Positions 33,091 to 42,800 of a DNA stretch of 48,711 bases are shown here, in pieces. A program made the position numbers and the translations under genes. Under the pieces are notes generated by a model. The model ran no database searches, had not been told where the DNA came from, and saw only the letters and a program-made list of their open reading frames with translations. Source of the DNA: Prevotellaceae bacterium (GTDB lineage: Bacteria; Bacteroidota; Bacteroidia; Bacteroidales; UBA932); contig JAIRNF010000047.1 of the NCBI GenBank assembly GCA_031258195.1, positions 1 through 48,711 of the forward strand, written 5' to 3'. Each line of letters begins with the position of its first letter. Within the stretch, counting starts at the first letter, position 1.

Positions 33091-34038
33091 TTGATAGAAA
33101 GTTTAATGGCTCTTCAAAAAATAGAAATGATTACTGTTCTGGGTCCCACTGCTGTGGGAAAAACGGCTGTTGCTGTTCATCTTGCAGATAGGCTGGGGGC
33201 AGAGATTATTTCGGGAGACTCGCGCCAACTATATCGGGGGATGGATATCGGTACAGGTAAAGATTTGGCAGATTATACAATTAACGGGCATACCATTCCT
33301 TACCACCTAATTGATATTGTAAATGCCGGGTATAAGTACAACGTATTCGAGTATCAACGGGACTTCCATTATGCTTTTAGTGATATTCGCTCGCGAGGGA
33401 AAATGCCTATTCTTTGTGGCGGAGCGGGTATGTATATTGACGCTGTTGTGAACGGATATCAGCTTCAGGAAGTTACCCCTAACGCTGAATTGAGAGAAAA
33501 GTTAGAGCAGAAAACAGATGAAGAGCTGGTACAGCTGTTAGCTTCGCTTAAATCGCTTCATAATACAACAGATATTGATACGCGTAAGCGGACAATTCGC
33601 GCTATAGAAATAGCCCTTTATTATCAGCAAAACCCTCAAAAGGCAGCGGAATATTCCCCAATAAAAACATGTTATATTGGTATTACAGCTAATGTAGAGG
33701 AGCGGCGAAAGCGTATTACACAACGCTTGCACCAACGTTTACAGGAAGGTATGATTGAAGAGGTGCGGAGTTTAATGCAGCGCGGATTATCTGCTGAAAA
33801 TCTTTGCTACTATGGGTTGGAGTACAAGTTTATTACGTTGTATCTAACTAATCGGCTTTCTTACGATAAGATGGTAAATAAGCTGAATATTGCAATTCAT
33901 CAGTTTGCCAAGCGCCAAATGACATGGTTTAGGGGCATGGAACGTAAAGGCGCTTTTATACATTGGATAGATGGGATGCTGTCGATGGACGAAAAGATAG
34001 AACAGATTATAGCTGTACTTAAAACCTACGTGTTTTAA
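33091..34038 (+). CDS. miaA: tRNA dimethylallyltransferase
   Basis: A 315-residue enzyme that adds a dimethylallyl group to A37 of tRNAs reading UNN codons. Motifs are the P-loop GPTAVGKTAVAVHLADRL (about 18-35), SGDSRQLYRGMDIGTGK (about 43-59), FHYAFSDIRSRGKMPILCGG and the C-terminal YYGLEYKF and HQFAKRQMTWFR. An internal ATG at 33106 (MALQKIEM) is an equally good start. It overlaps nothing; the oxidoreductase gene converges 8 bp after its stop. Confidence 0.93.
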   Translation: MIESLMALQKIEMITVLGPTAVGKTAVAVHLADRLGAEIISGDSRQLYRGMDIGTGKDLADYTINGHTIPYHLIDIVNAGYKYNVFEYQRDFHYAFSDIRSRGKMPILCGGAGMYIDAVVNGYQLQEVTPNAELREKLEQKTDEELVQLLASLKSLHNTTDIDTRKRTIRAIEIALYYQQNPQKAAEYSPIKTCYIGITANVEERRKRITQRLHQRLQEGMIEEVRSLMQRGLSAENLCYYGLEYKFITLYLTNRLSYDKMVNKLNIAIHQFAKRQMTWFRGMERKGAFIHWIDGMLSMDEKIEQIIAVLKTYVF

Positions 34039-34046
34039 TTCATTTC

Positions 34047-35555
34047 TTATAGTACTATTGATAGCCTTTCTTGTTTACAGATTCGTTGGATGGCAAATTT
34101 ACCCGCAATAGCAGCCATTGGTAGCCCACCGTTGGGAAATACCCACTGACTTGCCAGATACATGTTTTGTATTCCGTCAATTGTTCCTTTATGGTTATCC
34201 GGTATCATGCTGGGCTTAGCTTTAGGGATGGTAATGAACGACATATACGATCCTTTGTATGCGCTGCAATACCGTTTAAATGTTGTGGGTGTGGCAATAT
34301 CCGTCATCTTTACCTTATCTGTAATTTCGGGATATACTTTTTGTATTTCGGCAACAATAGCATTGAGTATTCTCGCTTTTTCATTTTTATATAGTTCAGT
34401 AGAAGTTTTTTTCAGTTCATTCCAGTAATCAAACTCAAAATCTGGTAAAACAACTTCTATGAGGGATTTCTCGTTACTACAAAACTTAGGATCATAATCA
34501 TAATGCCTGATTATCATGTTGGTATGTGTCGCCTTGTTTATGCGTAGAGGCGTATCTAAGTTTATGTATAAGTTGTGTGGACGGTTACCCATACTTATCC
34601 GAACTCCAAGAGCAATAATGGTTGAAGATGCCAGAAGATAACCGGGAGGATTGTCAAAACGCTTATCAAAATAGTTGTCTTTATATATCCCGCCCAATAG
34701 CTTATTCAGCAACGTATATGCATCTATTGCGGGCACAATATAATCGGCTCTTTCTATTTCGTTAGCTTTCTTTGTACGAACCCCTATTGCTTTTCCGTTT
34801 TCAATAACAATCTCGTCAATACCAACTCCTAAATGTATATGCCCGCCCAACGATTCGAATTTTTTCTGCATTCGCTGTACCATTTCATAAGAACCACCCA
34901 TAGGCCAGCCTCCGTCACCTTTAGTACGAAAACCCAATGCTGCTATTAAGGAGCTCGCGGCTATATGATCGGGTAAGACGGTTTGGATCATCTTTTTTAC
35001 AATAGGAGAGCTGATGTCTGCAATATATTCTTTAGCGGAATGCCTAGACGCTTTATTAACGCATCTGGCAATTTTAAAGAACTTGAAGAGCAGCTTGATT
35101 TTTTCAGGAAACGATATGAACTCATATGGCTTATTTACCGGTATTTCTATGCGCTGACAAATTTTTACTGCTTTAGTAAACTTTTTAATTGCTTTGCTGT
35201 CATTAGGCGCTATTCTAATCAGCTCTTGCTGTAGCTTATTTAAATCGGAGTATAAGTAGTATAACTTATCCTTGTGCAGATACGCTGATAGATACTCATG
35301 GTTTACTACTTCTACTTCATTATTCAGTGCGTCGCAAGTTTCCCATACTTTATATAGGTCTGTCTCTTTAAGTGTCCCTGTCATCCAATGAATGCAGCCA
35401 TCTATGTCGAAATCATTTCTTTTCCATCCGGTACACTCTCCGCCAGCAACAGAATGTGATTCGTAGATTTCGACATCAAAGCCTGCCTTGCAGGCATATA
35501 TACCTGCCGTTAGCCCAGATATCCCTGCGCCTATAATAATTACTTTTTTAGCCAT
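34047..35555 (-). CDS. FAD-dependent oxidoreductase, phytoene desaturase-like
   Basis: A 502-residue flavoprotein of the CrtI/prolycopene isomerase-like family. The N-terminal FAD motif is IIGAGISGLTAGIYACKAGF followed by EIYESHSVAGGECTGWKRND (residues about 5-48), and the FAD-binding C-terminus reads YLASQWVFPNGGLPMAAIAG (about 467-486). The conserved DIDGCIHWMTGT is typical of the Bacteroidetes members. No carotenoid cluster is nearby, so the substrate is unknown; related proteins act on polyenes or retinol-like lipids. It is a lone gene. Confidence 0.85.
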   Translation of the reverse strand: MAKKVIIIGAGISGLTAGIYACKAGFDVEIYESHSVAGGECTGWKRNDFDIDGCIHWMTGTLKETDLYKVWETCDALNNEVEVVNHEYLSAYLHKDKLYYLYSDLNKLQQELIRIAPNDSKAIKKFTKAVKICQRIEIPVNKPYEFISFPEKIKLLFKFFKIARCVNKASRHSAKEYIADISSPIVKKMIQTVLPDHIAASSLIAALGFRTKGDGGWPMGGSYEMVQRMQKKFESLGGHIHLGVGIDEIVIENGKAIGVRTKKANEIERADYIVPAIDAYTLLNKLLGGIYKDNYFDKRFDNPPGYLLASSTIIALGVRISMGNRPHNLYINLDTPLRINKATHTNMIIRHYDYDPKFCSNEKSLIEVVLPDFEFDYWNELKKTSTELYKNEKARILNAIVAEIQKVYPEITDKVKMTDIATPTTFKRYCSAYKGSYMSFITIPKAKPSMIPDNHKGTIDGIQNMYLASQWVFPNGGLPMAAIAGKFAIQRICKQERLSIVL

Positions 35556-35724
35556 GAGGGGGTATTGGTTGTTGGTTTTTGTAAGAAAGCAGGTTTAATC
35601 CTACTCGTCAAGTGTTAGTTTATAGTTTATACTTCTAGCTGTTTTTGTTTTAGGAATTTTATGTGACTGCACAATAAATGAATTTTTTAATACCCCGATG
35701 AAATGTAATAATTTTGCAAGATAG

Positions 35725-35754
35725 AACCCTATTCAATTCAGATTGAATAGGGTT
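35725..35754 (-). terminator. Terminator after the lspA-flavodoxin operon
   Basis: AACCCTATTCAAT (35725-35737) is matched exactly by its complement at 35742-35754 around a 4-nt loop. It stands 15 bp past the stop codon of the flavodoxin gene. The T stretch after it is short. Confidence 0.65.
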
Positions 35755-35769
35755 AAGATATGCTTGCCT

Positions 35770-36255
35770 TTATCTAAAAAGTTGTTTAGCCTTTTTTGCA
35801 ATTCGTTCGCCAAAAATAAGCGCACGTTGCTGTTGAAACTCATCTCCCTCTCGAATGCAAACTGCCCCGAAATGTGTATAGGGATGACCATGAGCAACAC
35901 CGCCTGAATATACTAACATTCCGCCAACCAGTAAATGACCTACAATTCCCATTAAAGCGGTATCGGCACCGCCTCCTAAATAGTTTTCTGTTGCAAATAC
36001 GGCTGCAAGTTTTCCTTCAAGTTTTTTTAATGAAGCGGAATCCAGCCAACTTTTCATTTGATGAGAGAATGTTCCGGCATAAGTAGGGCAGCCGAAAATA
36101 ACAGCCGCCGACTGGTTAAGAAAATCTTCGTCAATATCGGCTATCGACATTGGTTTTACATTAACGCTATCCACGCTTAGCGTCCCTTTAGCAATAATGC
36201 GCGCAATTGCTTCGGTATTTCCAGACTCTGAATGGTAAACGATGCTGATTTTCAT
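35770..36255 (-). CDS. Flavodoxin family protein
   Basis: A 161-residue FMN protein with flavodoxin fold. The phosphate loop is YHSESGNTEAIARII (about 7-21), the middle loop GCPTYAGTFSHQMKSWLD (about 75-92) binds the isoalloxazine ring, and FATENYLGGGADTAL (about 108-122) resembles WrbA/NAD(P)H-dependent FMN reductases. It probably transfers electrons from reduced flavin or NADPH. It begins 5 bp after the lspA stop, so the two are co-transcribed. Confidence 0.85.
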   Translation of the reverse strand: MKISIVYHSESGNTEAIARIIAKGTLSVDSVNVKPMSIADIDEDFLNQSAAVIFGCPTYAGTFSHQMKSWLDSASLKKLEGKLAAVFATENYLGGGADTALMGIVGHLLVGGMLVYSGGVAHGHPYTHFGAVCIREGDEFQQQRALIFGERIAKKAKQLFR

Positions 36256-36260
36256 AGTAG

Positions 36261-36929
36261 CTATTTTTTAGATTTTTGTTTGCTGTTAAGCAGCTTACCT
36301 ATATGTTTACGTTGAAATATTAAAAGATAAATAACACCAACACTTATAGAAGCATCAGCTAAGTTAAAGATAGGACGAAAGAAGACGAAGTCTTCGCCTC
36401 CCCATATGGGAACCCACTCCGGTAGAGTACAATCAATAATAGGAAAGTAGAACATATCCACTACGCTACCGTGTAGAAATGGAGCATAACCATCACAAGA
36501 GAATTGAGAGATGCCAGAATAACCTATGGTTGCATTCATTTCAGGCGAATAAATAGTTCCGCTATCAAATATCAACCCGTAAAAGCAGCTGTCAAAGATG
36601 TTACCTGCCGCGCCAGCTATTAACATTCCTATGCCGACCAAAGCACCCATTGGCATTTTGCGTTTAATAAGCCGGTTTAGAAATACGCACAATACGGCGA
36701 TAAATGCAATACGAAACAGGCTTAGCAATAGCTTACCCCAAATTCCGCCTATGCTCCAACCAAACGCAAATCCGGTATTTTCGGTAAATGCTATCTGAAA
36801 CCAATCGCCAAATACATGTGTGCTTTCTCCAAGGTACATATGGGTTTTTACCCATAGCTTGATTGCTTGATCGAGAATTAGGATTAGAATGATGATGATG
36901 GTAACTTTTTCCCCTGTTGATAGATGCAT
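36261..36929 (-). CDS. lspA: Lipoprotein signal peptidase (signal peptidase II)
   Basis: A 222-residue aspartyl protease of the inner membrane that cleaves signal peptides from prolipoproteins. Four helices are visible. Catalytic aspartates are Asp113 in GNIFDSCFYG and Asp192 in FNLADASISVG, and the conserved N-terminal DQAIKLWVK and FTENTGFAFG are present. It is longer than the E. coli enzyme (164 aa) by an insert at about 115-180, as is usual in Bacteroidetes. It lies in the order ileS, dksA-like, lspA known from this phylum. Confidence 0.93.
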   Translation of the reverse strand: MHLSTGEKVTIIIILILILDQAIKLWVKTHMYLGESTHVFGDWFQIAFTENTGFAFGWSIGGIWGKLLLSLFRIAFIAVLCVFLNRLIKRKMPMGALVGIGMLIAGAAGNIFDSCFYGLIFDSGTIYSPEMNATIGYSGISQFSCDGYAPFLHGSVVDMFYFPIIDCTLPEWVPIWGGEDFVFFRPIFNLADASISVGVIYLLIFQRKHIGKLLNSKQKSKK

Positions 36930-36967
36930 ATAGCTTGTTTTGGTTGTTGAGTGCTACAAAAATATAA

Positions 36968-37005
36968 AAAACAAAGAGACAATCGCGGGTATGCCTCTTT
37001 GTTTT
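36968..37005. terminator. Terminator between the dksA-like gene and lspA
   Basis: AAAACAAAGAG (36968-36978) and CTCTTTGTTTT (36995-37005) form an 11-bp stem, with a T run on the minus strand after it. It would end the dksA-like transcript before lspA, or act both ways. Confidence 0.6.
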
Positions 37006-37031
37006 ACTTTATTCTGAAAGCAAACCGCATG

Positions 37032-37433
37032 TTAACGGCTTTGGCTTTCTTTAGCCTCAATGCTAAGTGTTGCATGTGGAACAGCCATAAGTCGTTCTTT
37101 AGGTATTAGCTTGCCTGTTTCGCGGCAAATGCCGTAACTCTTGTTTTCGATACGAATAAGAGCAGCCTCAAGGTGTTTTATAAACTTTTGCTGACGCAAT
37201 GCTAATTTCCCCGACTCTTCTTTCGACAATGTCGATGCTCCTTCTTCAAGCACCTTAAAGGTAGGAGATGTATCTTCGGTATCATTACTTTCGCTGTGAG
37301 TAATGGCAGCCCTTAATATCTCATAGTCTTTACGCGCTTTTTCTAATTTCTGTAGAATGAGTTCCTTGAACTCGGCCAACTCCTCGTCTGAGTATCTGGT
37401 CTTTTCTTTTTCTTCTTTCTTCTTTGTGGCCAT
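37032..37433 (-). CDS. TraR/DksA family protein
   Basis: A 133-residue protein with an N-terminal coiled-coil arm (about 15-60, ELAEFKELILQKLEKARKDY) and a C-terminal zinc-finger-like domain, YGICRETGKLIPKERLMAVP then HATLSIEAKE. Canonical DksA has four Cys; here only the first remains, a condition common in Bacteroidetes members, so zinc binding is doubtful. It probably binds RNA polymerase in the secondary channel as DksA does. The basic N-terminus MATKKKEEKEK is unstructured. Confidence 0.85.
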   Translation of the reverse strand: MATKKKEEKEKTRYSDEELAEFKELILQKLEKARKDYEILRAAITHSESNDTEDTSPTFKVLEEGASTLSKEESGKLALRQQKFIKHLEAALIRIENKSYGICRETGKLIPKERLMAVPHATLSIEAKESQSR

Positions 37434-37648
37434 AGTCTAGTCCCTTAAAAATTGATAATTATGCGAAGTTATACTTTTTCTTAAAATATGCAAGTGTTTT
37501 ATAATTGTAATGACTCATAACGCTGATAACCTTGCTATTGTTCGCAAATGATTAATAGAAAGAGCCTAAAAACAGCTAATGCGTTAAGAGTGAGGAGGAG
37601 AACAAATCCAACGAAGTATTATTTCTGGGGTTTACTTCTAGAAAAATA

Positions 37649-38366
37649 TTATAAGTGTTGATTATCAGGTGTTTTTATGTGATTAAATAAGTTTTCGCTA
37701 AGAATATATAAGCTATAGAGCTGAATAGCATTCACCTTTAGCTGTTCTTCGGTAATACCTGTATAGCTCATTATCAATTCTCTCCATTCTTCATCGGTCG
37801 GCACATTGTTAGGATATAGGATAGAGGTCTCGACGCATAGAACTATTCACATAATAAATGGTATTTTTTCGAGTTCTGTATTATAAATAAAATCTATCTG
37901 ACTTACTACTATCCAATAATTTTGCGGTAAAACATTATAGTCAGCACGACCTATGGTAAAGCTAATTTTTACCAGCTGATTATTCAAGAAAAAGTATTCG
38001 GTTTCTATCATTTCTGTTGGACACACATACTTGCCTTTATAACGAAAACCTTCTACTTCTTCTATGCAAAGCTTACCTTCAGCTAGTCGTAGCAATATCC
38101 CTTCTTTTACTTGCTTTTGTGCAGCTGTTCGGGTTTTCTTGCCATTAGCATAGTATGAATTATGTAGGTATGGTACAAAGCTATTTCCCATAGTCCGAAC
38201 TAATACTATGCGATCGGTTACTTCTGTAGGTTAAAGTGTTAAGCCTTACCTCATCGCTCATTGAAAGGCAAAGATTGTCTAGCTGTTCAGTTGTCATGGT
38301 TGGTTGTGTGGAGCAGGAACAGATGTTAATACAAAATAAAGTACATATTAAAGTAAGTTTTTTCAT
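37649..38366 (-). pseudogene. Lipoprotein gene split by frameshift and a possible stop
   Basis: The first frame (38366-38181) encodes a lipoprotein signal, MKKLTLICTLFCINICSC, and 43 more residues ending SISSDYGK. An 11-bp overlap leads to a second frame (38191-37847) starting MGNSFVPYLHNSYY, which lacks any signal. Read across a one-base slip near 38186 they make one lipoprotein (SSDYGNSFVPYL). After TGA (37849-37847) the same frame stays open for 65 codons to TAA at 37649 (PTDEEWRELIMSYTGITEEQ), so that stop may also be a mutation. Alternatively there are two or three small overlapping genes. No family is recognised. Confidence 0.5.
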
Positions 38367-39082
38367 CTTATAAACTCGTATATAAGGTTAGCTAGCAGCA
38401 TTCCCGATTCATCTTTCCATTTTACCCAACACTCACCGGTATCGTATCCATAGTAGTAGCGTATGTGCATCCACTCGTCTTCAATAGCAAGAATCTTACC
38501 TCTTTTCGATTCTTCGTTAATAGCCAACTTTTTACCATTTGGGCTATCATAAACAGGTAAACCATTAAAGCCAACTTGTAAAGCGGGTTTAACGATGTCT
38601 TCCCAAGAGGTAAAGCTCATGTATGTATCATTACGACGAATGTAGCAAGTTTCGTGTGTTTTACTGTTTAATTCAACTTTTAACCATTGGTCATACCTAC
38701 CTATCAGCTTAAACGATAGCTTATATATTGGGGTGGGATGCAGGTGCGATCTTACCCAATTATTCTTACTGTTTATTATGCTGCGGTTAATCTTTGCCTG
38801 TGCGGCGGAAGCCTTAGCATGCATTAGCTCGTAAGGAGCAAAACCTTCTTTTAACTTTGATCGAATTACGTAGAATTTGCTCCATCCTATTCTTTTCTTT
38901 TTAAACATTAGCACATCCAAAGGTGTCCCCTCCGGTTGTGTGTATAGAGGAATGGTACTTACTTTGTAAAAGTTATGTATGGTAGCTACGCCACTGCGGC
39001 TATCTGCTGCTTGCTTTGCTTGTCCCATGCTTGTTTGGTTGAAGTTCATAATAATAAAAACGGCTAGTAAAATGCGTTTCAT
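38363..39082 (-). CDS. Secreted protein with SH3-like segments
   Basis: A 239-residue protein with a signal peptide (MKRILLAVFIIMNFNQTSMG, cleaved after about 20). Two segments look like bacterial SH3-type folds: FYKVSTIPLYTQPEGTPLDV (about 38-57) and VGFNGLPVYDSPNGKKLAIN (about 172-191), the second followed by DEWMHIRYYYGYDTGECWVK. Such domains bind peptides or cell-wall material. It overlaps the next upstream gene by 4 bp and the lipoprotein start by 4 bp, so it is part of a tight operon. Role unknown. Confidence 0.6.
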   Translation of the reverse strand: MKRILLAVFIIMNFNQTSMGQAKQAADSRSGVATIHNFYKVSTIPLYTQPEGTPLDVLMFKKKRIGWSKFYVIRSKLKEGFAPYELMHAKASAAQAKINRSIINSKNNWVRSHLHPTPIYKLSFKLIGRYDQWLKVELNSKTHETCYIRRNDTYMSFTSWEDIVKPALQVGFNGLPVYDSPNGKKLAINEESKRGKILAIEDEWMHIRYYYGYDTGECWVKWKDESGMLLANLIYEFIR

Positions 39083-39720
39083 AATGTAAGAACAATAGGG
39101 TATTCTATATTTCTGCTATTGATAGCCGCTTTGCCGTCTTTTGCATGGAAATAAATTTCTCCCGTAGTTCCATCTGGCATAATACTTTCCACTTCGCTTC
39201 TAAGAGGCAGTGGTGTGTCGGAGCCAAACCGTACAATGTAATCATCACCTCTACTCATATGCATATAATGTCTGGGTTTGGTCAAATCGATATCAAACTC
39301 TTTTTTCACCATTTTTATGACATCGGTCACTTTAAATTTCATATCTTCTTCCGCGTCCGCTTCTTTAGCGAGCTTACCCGATTCATCATATTGTTTGATC
39401 GTTCCTACGGGGCAGCTATAAAATAGATCACATTCGCTAATAATACCTGTTGCTATGTCATAAAATCGTCGCTTCTTTAATGGGGTGCCTTCCTGCTCAA
39501 TAGTTTCGTCATAGTACTTATCCATTTTTATTTGAACTATCTTCAAGCCATCTTTTGTGTTATATCTATAGAATTTATGCGCACCTTCTTTTATCGCATT
39601 CTCTTCAAATGCTTTGATGTTTATTCTTTTGCAGGGCTGAACATCTATGGTAAGCTTCTGCGAATATACACAGCTATTCATCATAATGAGAATTGTTAAT
39701 GTTAGCATTACGTGTTTCAT
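39079..39720 (-). CDS. Lipoprotein of unknown function
   Basis: A 213-residue protein with a lipoprotein signal, MKHVMLTLTILIMMNSC (Cys17). The mature part contains IKQYDESGKLAKEADAEED (about 107-125), similar to a single MORN/toxin-antidote-like repeat, and a Lys-rich helical stretch. It is first in the operon of small secreted proteins that lies between the dksA-like gene and ileS. No known family; its low conservation suggests a fast-evolving accessory gene. Confidence 0.55.
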   Translation of the reverse strand: MKHVMLTLTILIMMNSCVYSQKLTIDVQPCKRINIKAFEENAIKEGAHKFYRYNTKDGLKIVQIKMDKYYDETIEQEGTPLKKRRFYDIATGIISECDLFYSCPVGTIKQYDESGKLAKEADAEEDMKFKVTDVIKMVKKEFDIDLTKPRHYMHMSRGDDYIVRFGSDTPLPLRSEVESIMPDGTTGEIYFHAKDGKAAINSRNIEYPIVLTL

Positions 39721-39774
39721 ATTAGTATTTTGTCATATAGATGCATTTATGGATGGATTTCCATAAATAAAAAC

Positions 39775-39798
39775 AGAGCAAGAAAATTTTCTTACTCT
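39775..39798. terminator. Terminator after ileS
   Basis: AGAGCAAGAAAATTTTCTTACTCT (39776-39798; palindrome with one mismatch) is followed by GCTTTT on the plus strand and preceded by A's, which are T's on the minus strand. It stands 24 bp past the ileS stop. Confidence 0.55.
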
Positions 39799-39821
39799 GC
39801 TTTTAGCTTAAAGGGGTTGAC

Positions 39822-42800
39822 TTATATTTTTTCTACGCTAATCTTTGCATTCAATCCTTCATCCAAATCTAGTTCCATTCCATTAGGTGTAGGAGCAAGC
39901 AAAACTTCTATGGCTAAGGTTTGCGAAGCGATATAATCTTTAAAATCGTTAATGGCAGCGTTAATTTCATCATTAGTTTCTACCTGTATTTTTATTTTAT
40001 CGGTAACATCGAAGCCGGTATCTTTGCGGATGTTCTGAATACGGTTTACCAACTCGCGTGCAATACCCTCGCGGCGTAAAGTTTCGGTAATGGTAATATC
40101 TAACGCTATAGTTAAACGACCTTCGGTAGCAACCAGCCATCCCGGTATGTCTTCCGAAGAGATTTCTACATCTTCTAAGCCTAGTATAATTTCTCCCGAA
40201 TCAAGCTTTAGAATATACTTTTCTTCACGCTCCAGCTGCGCAATATCTTGCTGAGTGAAATTATTTATTGCCGCGGCAATTTCTTTCATCCGCTTACTAT
40301 GCTTCGGTCCTAGTGTTTTGAAGTTTGCTTTTATCTTCTTTACCAGCACCCCCTCAGTATCAGTCAGAAACTCTAACTCTTTTACGTTAATCTCGTTCAG
40401 TATTAATGACTTCACTGACTCTAACGAATTACGCATTGCAGAATCAAGAACAGGTATCATTATCTTCATCAGCGGTTGACGAACCTTGATATTAACTTTA
40501 CGACGTAGCGCTAATACCATTGATGATGCCTGCTGAGCCAATGCCATCTGGTCTTCCAGCCGCATGTCGATTAAATTTTCGTCATATACAGGAAAATCTG
40601 CTAAATGTGCCGATTCGGCTTTATTGTGCTTGCTTATAACATTAAGATCTGTAAATAGCCTGTCGTTGAAGAATGGAGCAATCGGAGCTGCAAGTATGGC
40701 AACGGTTTCTAAGCAAGTGTAAAGCGTTTGGTAAGCAGCCAGCTTATCTTTTGTCATTTCGCCACCCCAGAAGCGTTTACGGTTAAGACGTACATACCAA
40801 TTACTGAGATTATCTCCAACAAAGTCTTGTATCAAACGTCCTGCGCGCGTTGGCTCATAGTCGGCATAAGCAGCATCAGCTTCTTTTATCAACGTATTTA
40901 GCAACGAAATAATCCATCTGTCGATTTCGGGGCGTTCCGCAACCGGAACTTCGGACTCGCTATTGGTAAATCCATCAACATTTGCATATAGGGCAAAAAA
41001 CGAATAGGTGTTGTATAGCGTACCGAAAAACTTACGTTTTACCTCGTCGACACCTGCTATATCGAACTTAAGGTTATCCCATGGCGGAGCATTAGTTATT
41101 ATATACCAGCGTACCGGATCGGAGCCATGCGCCTCTATAGCTTCGAACGGATCTACACCGTTGCCTAAACGCTTCGACATCTTGTTGCCGTTCTTATCCA
41201 GCACAAGTCCGTTTGATATAACTGTTTTGAATGAAACGCTATTGAATACCATGGTAGCAATAGCATGTAGCGTAAAAAACCATCCTCGCGTTTGATCTAC
41301 ACCTTCTGCAATAAAATCGGCGGGATATATACCTTCCAGCGAGTGTGTATCGAATGGATAGTGTACTTGAGCATAAGGCATAGCGCCACTGTCAAACCAA
41401 ACATCAATAAGATCTAGTTCGCGCTTCATCGGCTTACCGCTATCGGAAACTAATACGACTTTATCGATAAACGGACGGTGTAAGTCTATATTTTCTACAG
41501 CGTAGTTTGCTTTCGACTTGTCGCCCACCTTAAATCCTTTATATGGGTTGTCGCTTTCGTTCATTACCCTCGCTTTGATAGCTTTCTTTATTTCTGCACA
41601 AAGCTCATCAACCGAACCTATACATTTTTCTTCTACTCCGTCTTCGGTACGCCATATAGGTAGCGGAGTACCCCAATAACGGGAACGCGAAAGATTCCAG
41701 TCTTGTAAGTTTTCTAACCACCTACCAAAACGCCCGGTACCGGTGCTTTCCGGTTTCCAGTATATGGTTTTATTTAGCTCTATCATTTCGTCCTTACAAG
41801 CAGTTGTTTTTATAAACCAGCTGTCGAGCGGATAGTAAAGCACGGGCTTATCGGTACGCCAGCAGTGGGGGTAGTTATGTGTATGTTTTTCTATCTTAAA
41901 CGCCCGATTTTGGCTCTTAAGCATTACACAGATATCAACATCTAACGTTTCGCCCTTCATATCCGAAGGGTCATACTCGTTCTTAACATAGCGTCCGGCA
42001 AACTGTTCGTACAGCTTAACATTTACACGTTCTTTTACAAAGTTGGGGTCAAGATCACTTAGTGGGTAAAACTTGCCTCTTAAATCTACCATTGGACGTT
42101 GGTTGCCATCTTTGTCGGTAAGCAACATCGGATGAATTCCACTTGCTTTTGCAACACGGTCGTCATCTGCGCCGAAGGTAGGAGCAATGTGTACAATACC
42201 TGTACCGTCTTCGGTAGTAACATAATCGCCGGTAATAACACGGAATGCACCTTCTCCCGGGTTCATCCATTGAATCAGCTGTTCATAATGAATCCCCGCC
42301 AAATCTCGTCCTGTAGTCTCTCCAATTACCTTAAAAGGAACCAGCTTATCACCTTGCTTATAATCTTCCAGAGCAATTTCTGCGGCTTTAGGGTTAAAGT
42401 GAGCATTTATTAAATCCTTTGCTAATACATAAGTACAAGGTATTCCGGTATATGGGTTGTACGATTGTACGGCTACATAGCTAATATTAGGACCAACGCA
42501 TAGTGCTGTATTTGACGGAAGCGTCCAGGGTGTGGTTGTCCATGCCATAAAGAATACACCTCCCCAGCCATTACCAAACTCTGTGGTAACGGTACCTCCG
42601 CCGAACGCGCGGTTCAGTATATCAACATTATCGAAGCCTTTTAAAGGAGCGTTGAATTGCGCAACACAGGTAGTATCTTTAACGTCTCGGTAAGCACCGG
42701 GCTGATTCAACTCGTGTGTGCTTAATCCTGTGCCAGCCGCAGGAGAATATGGCTGTATAGTATAACCTTTATATAAAAGTCCTTTTTTATAGAGTTCTTT

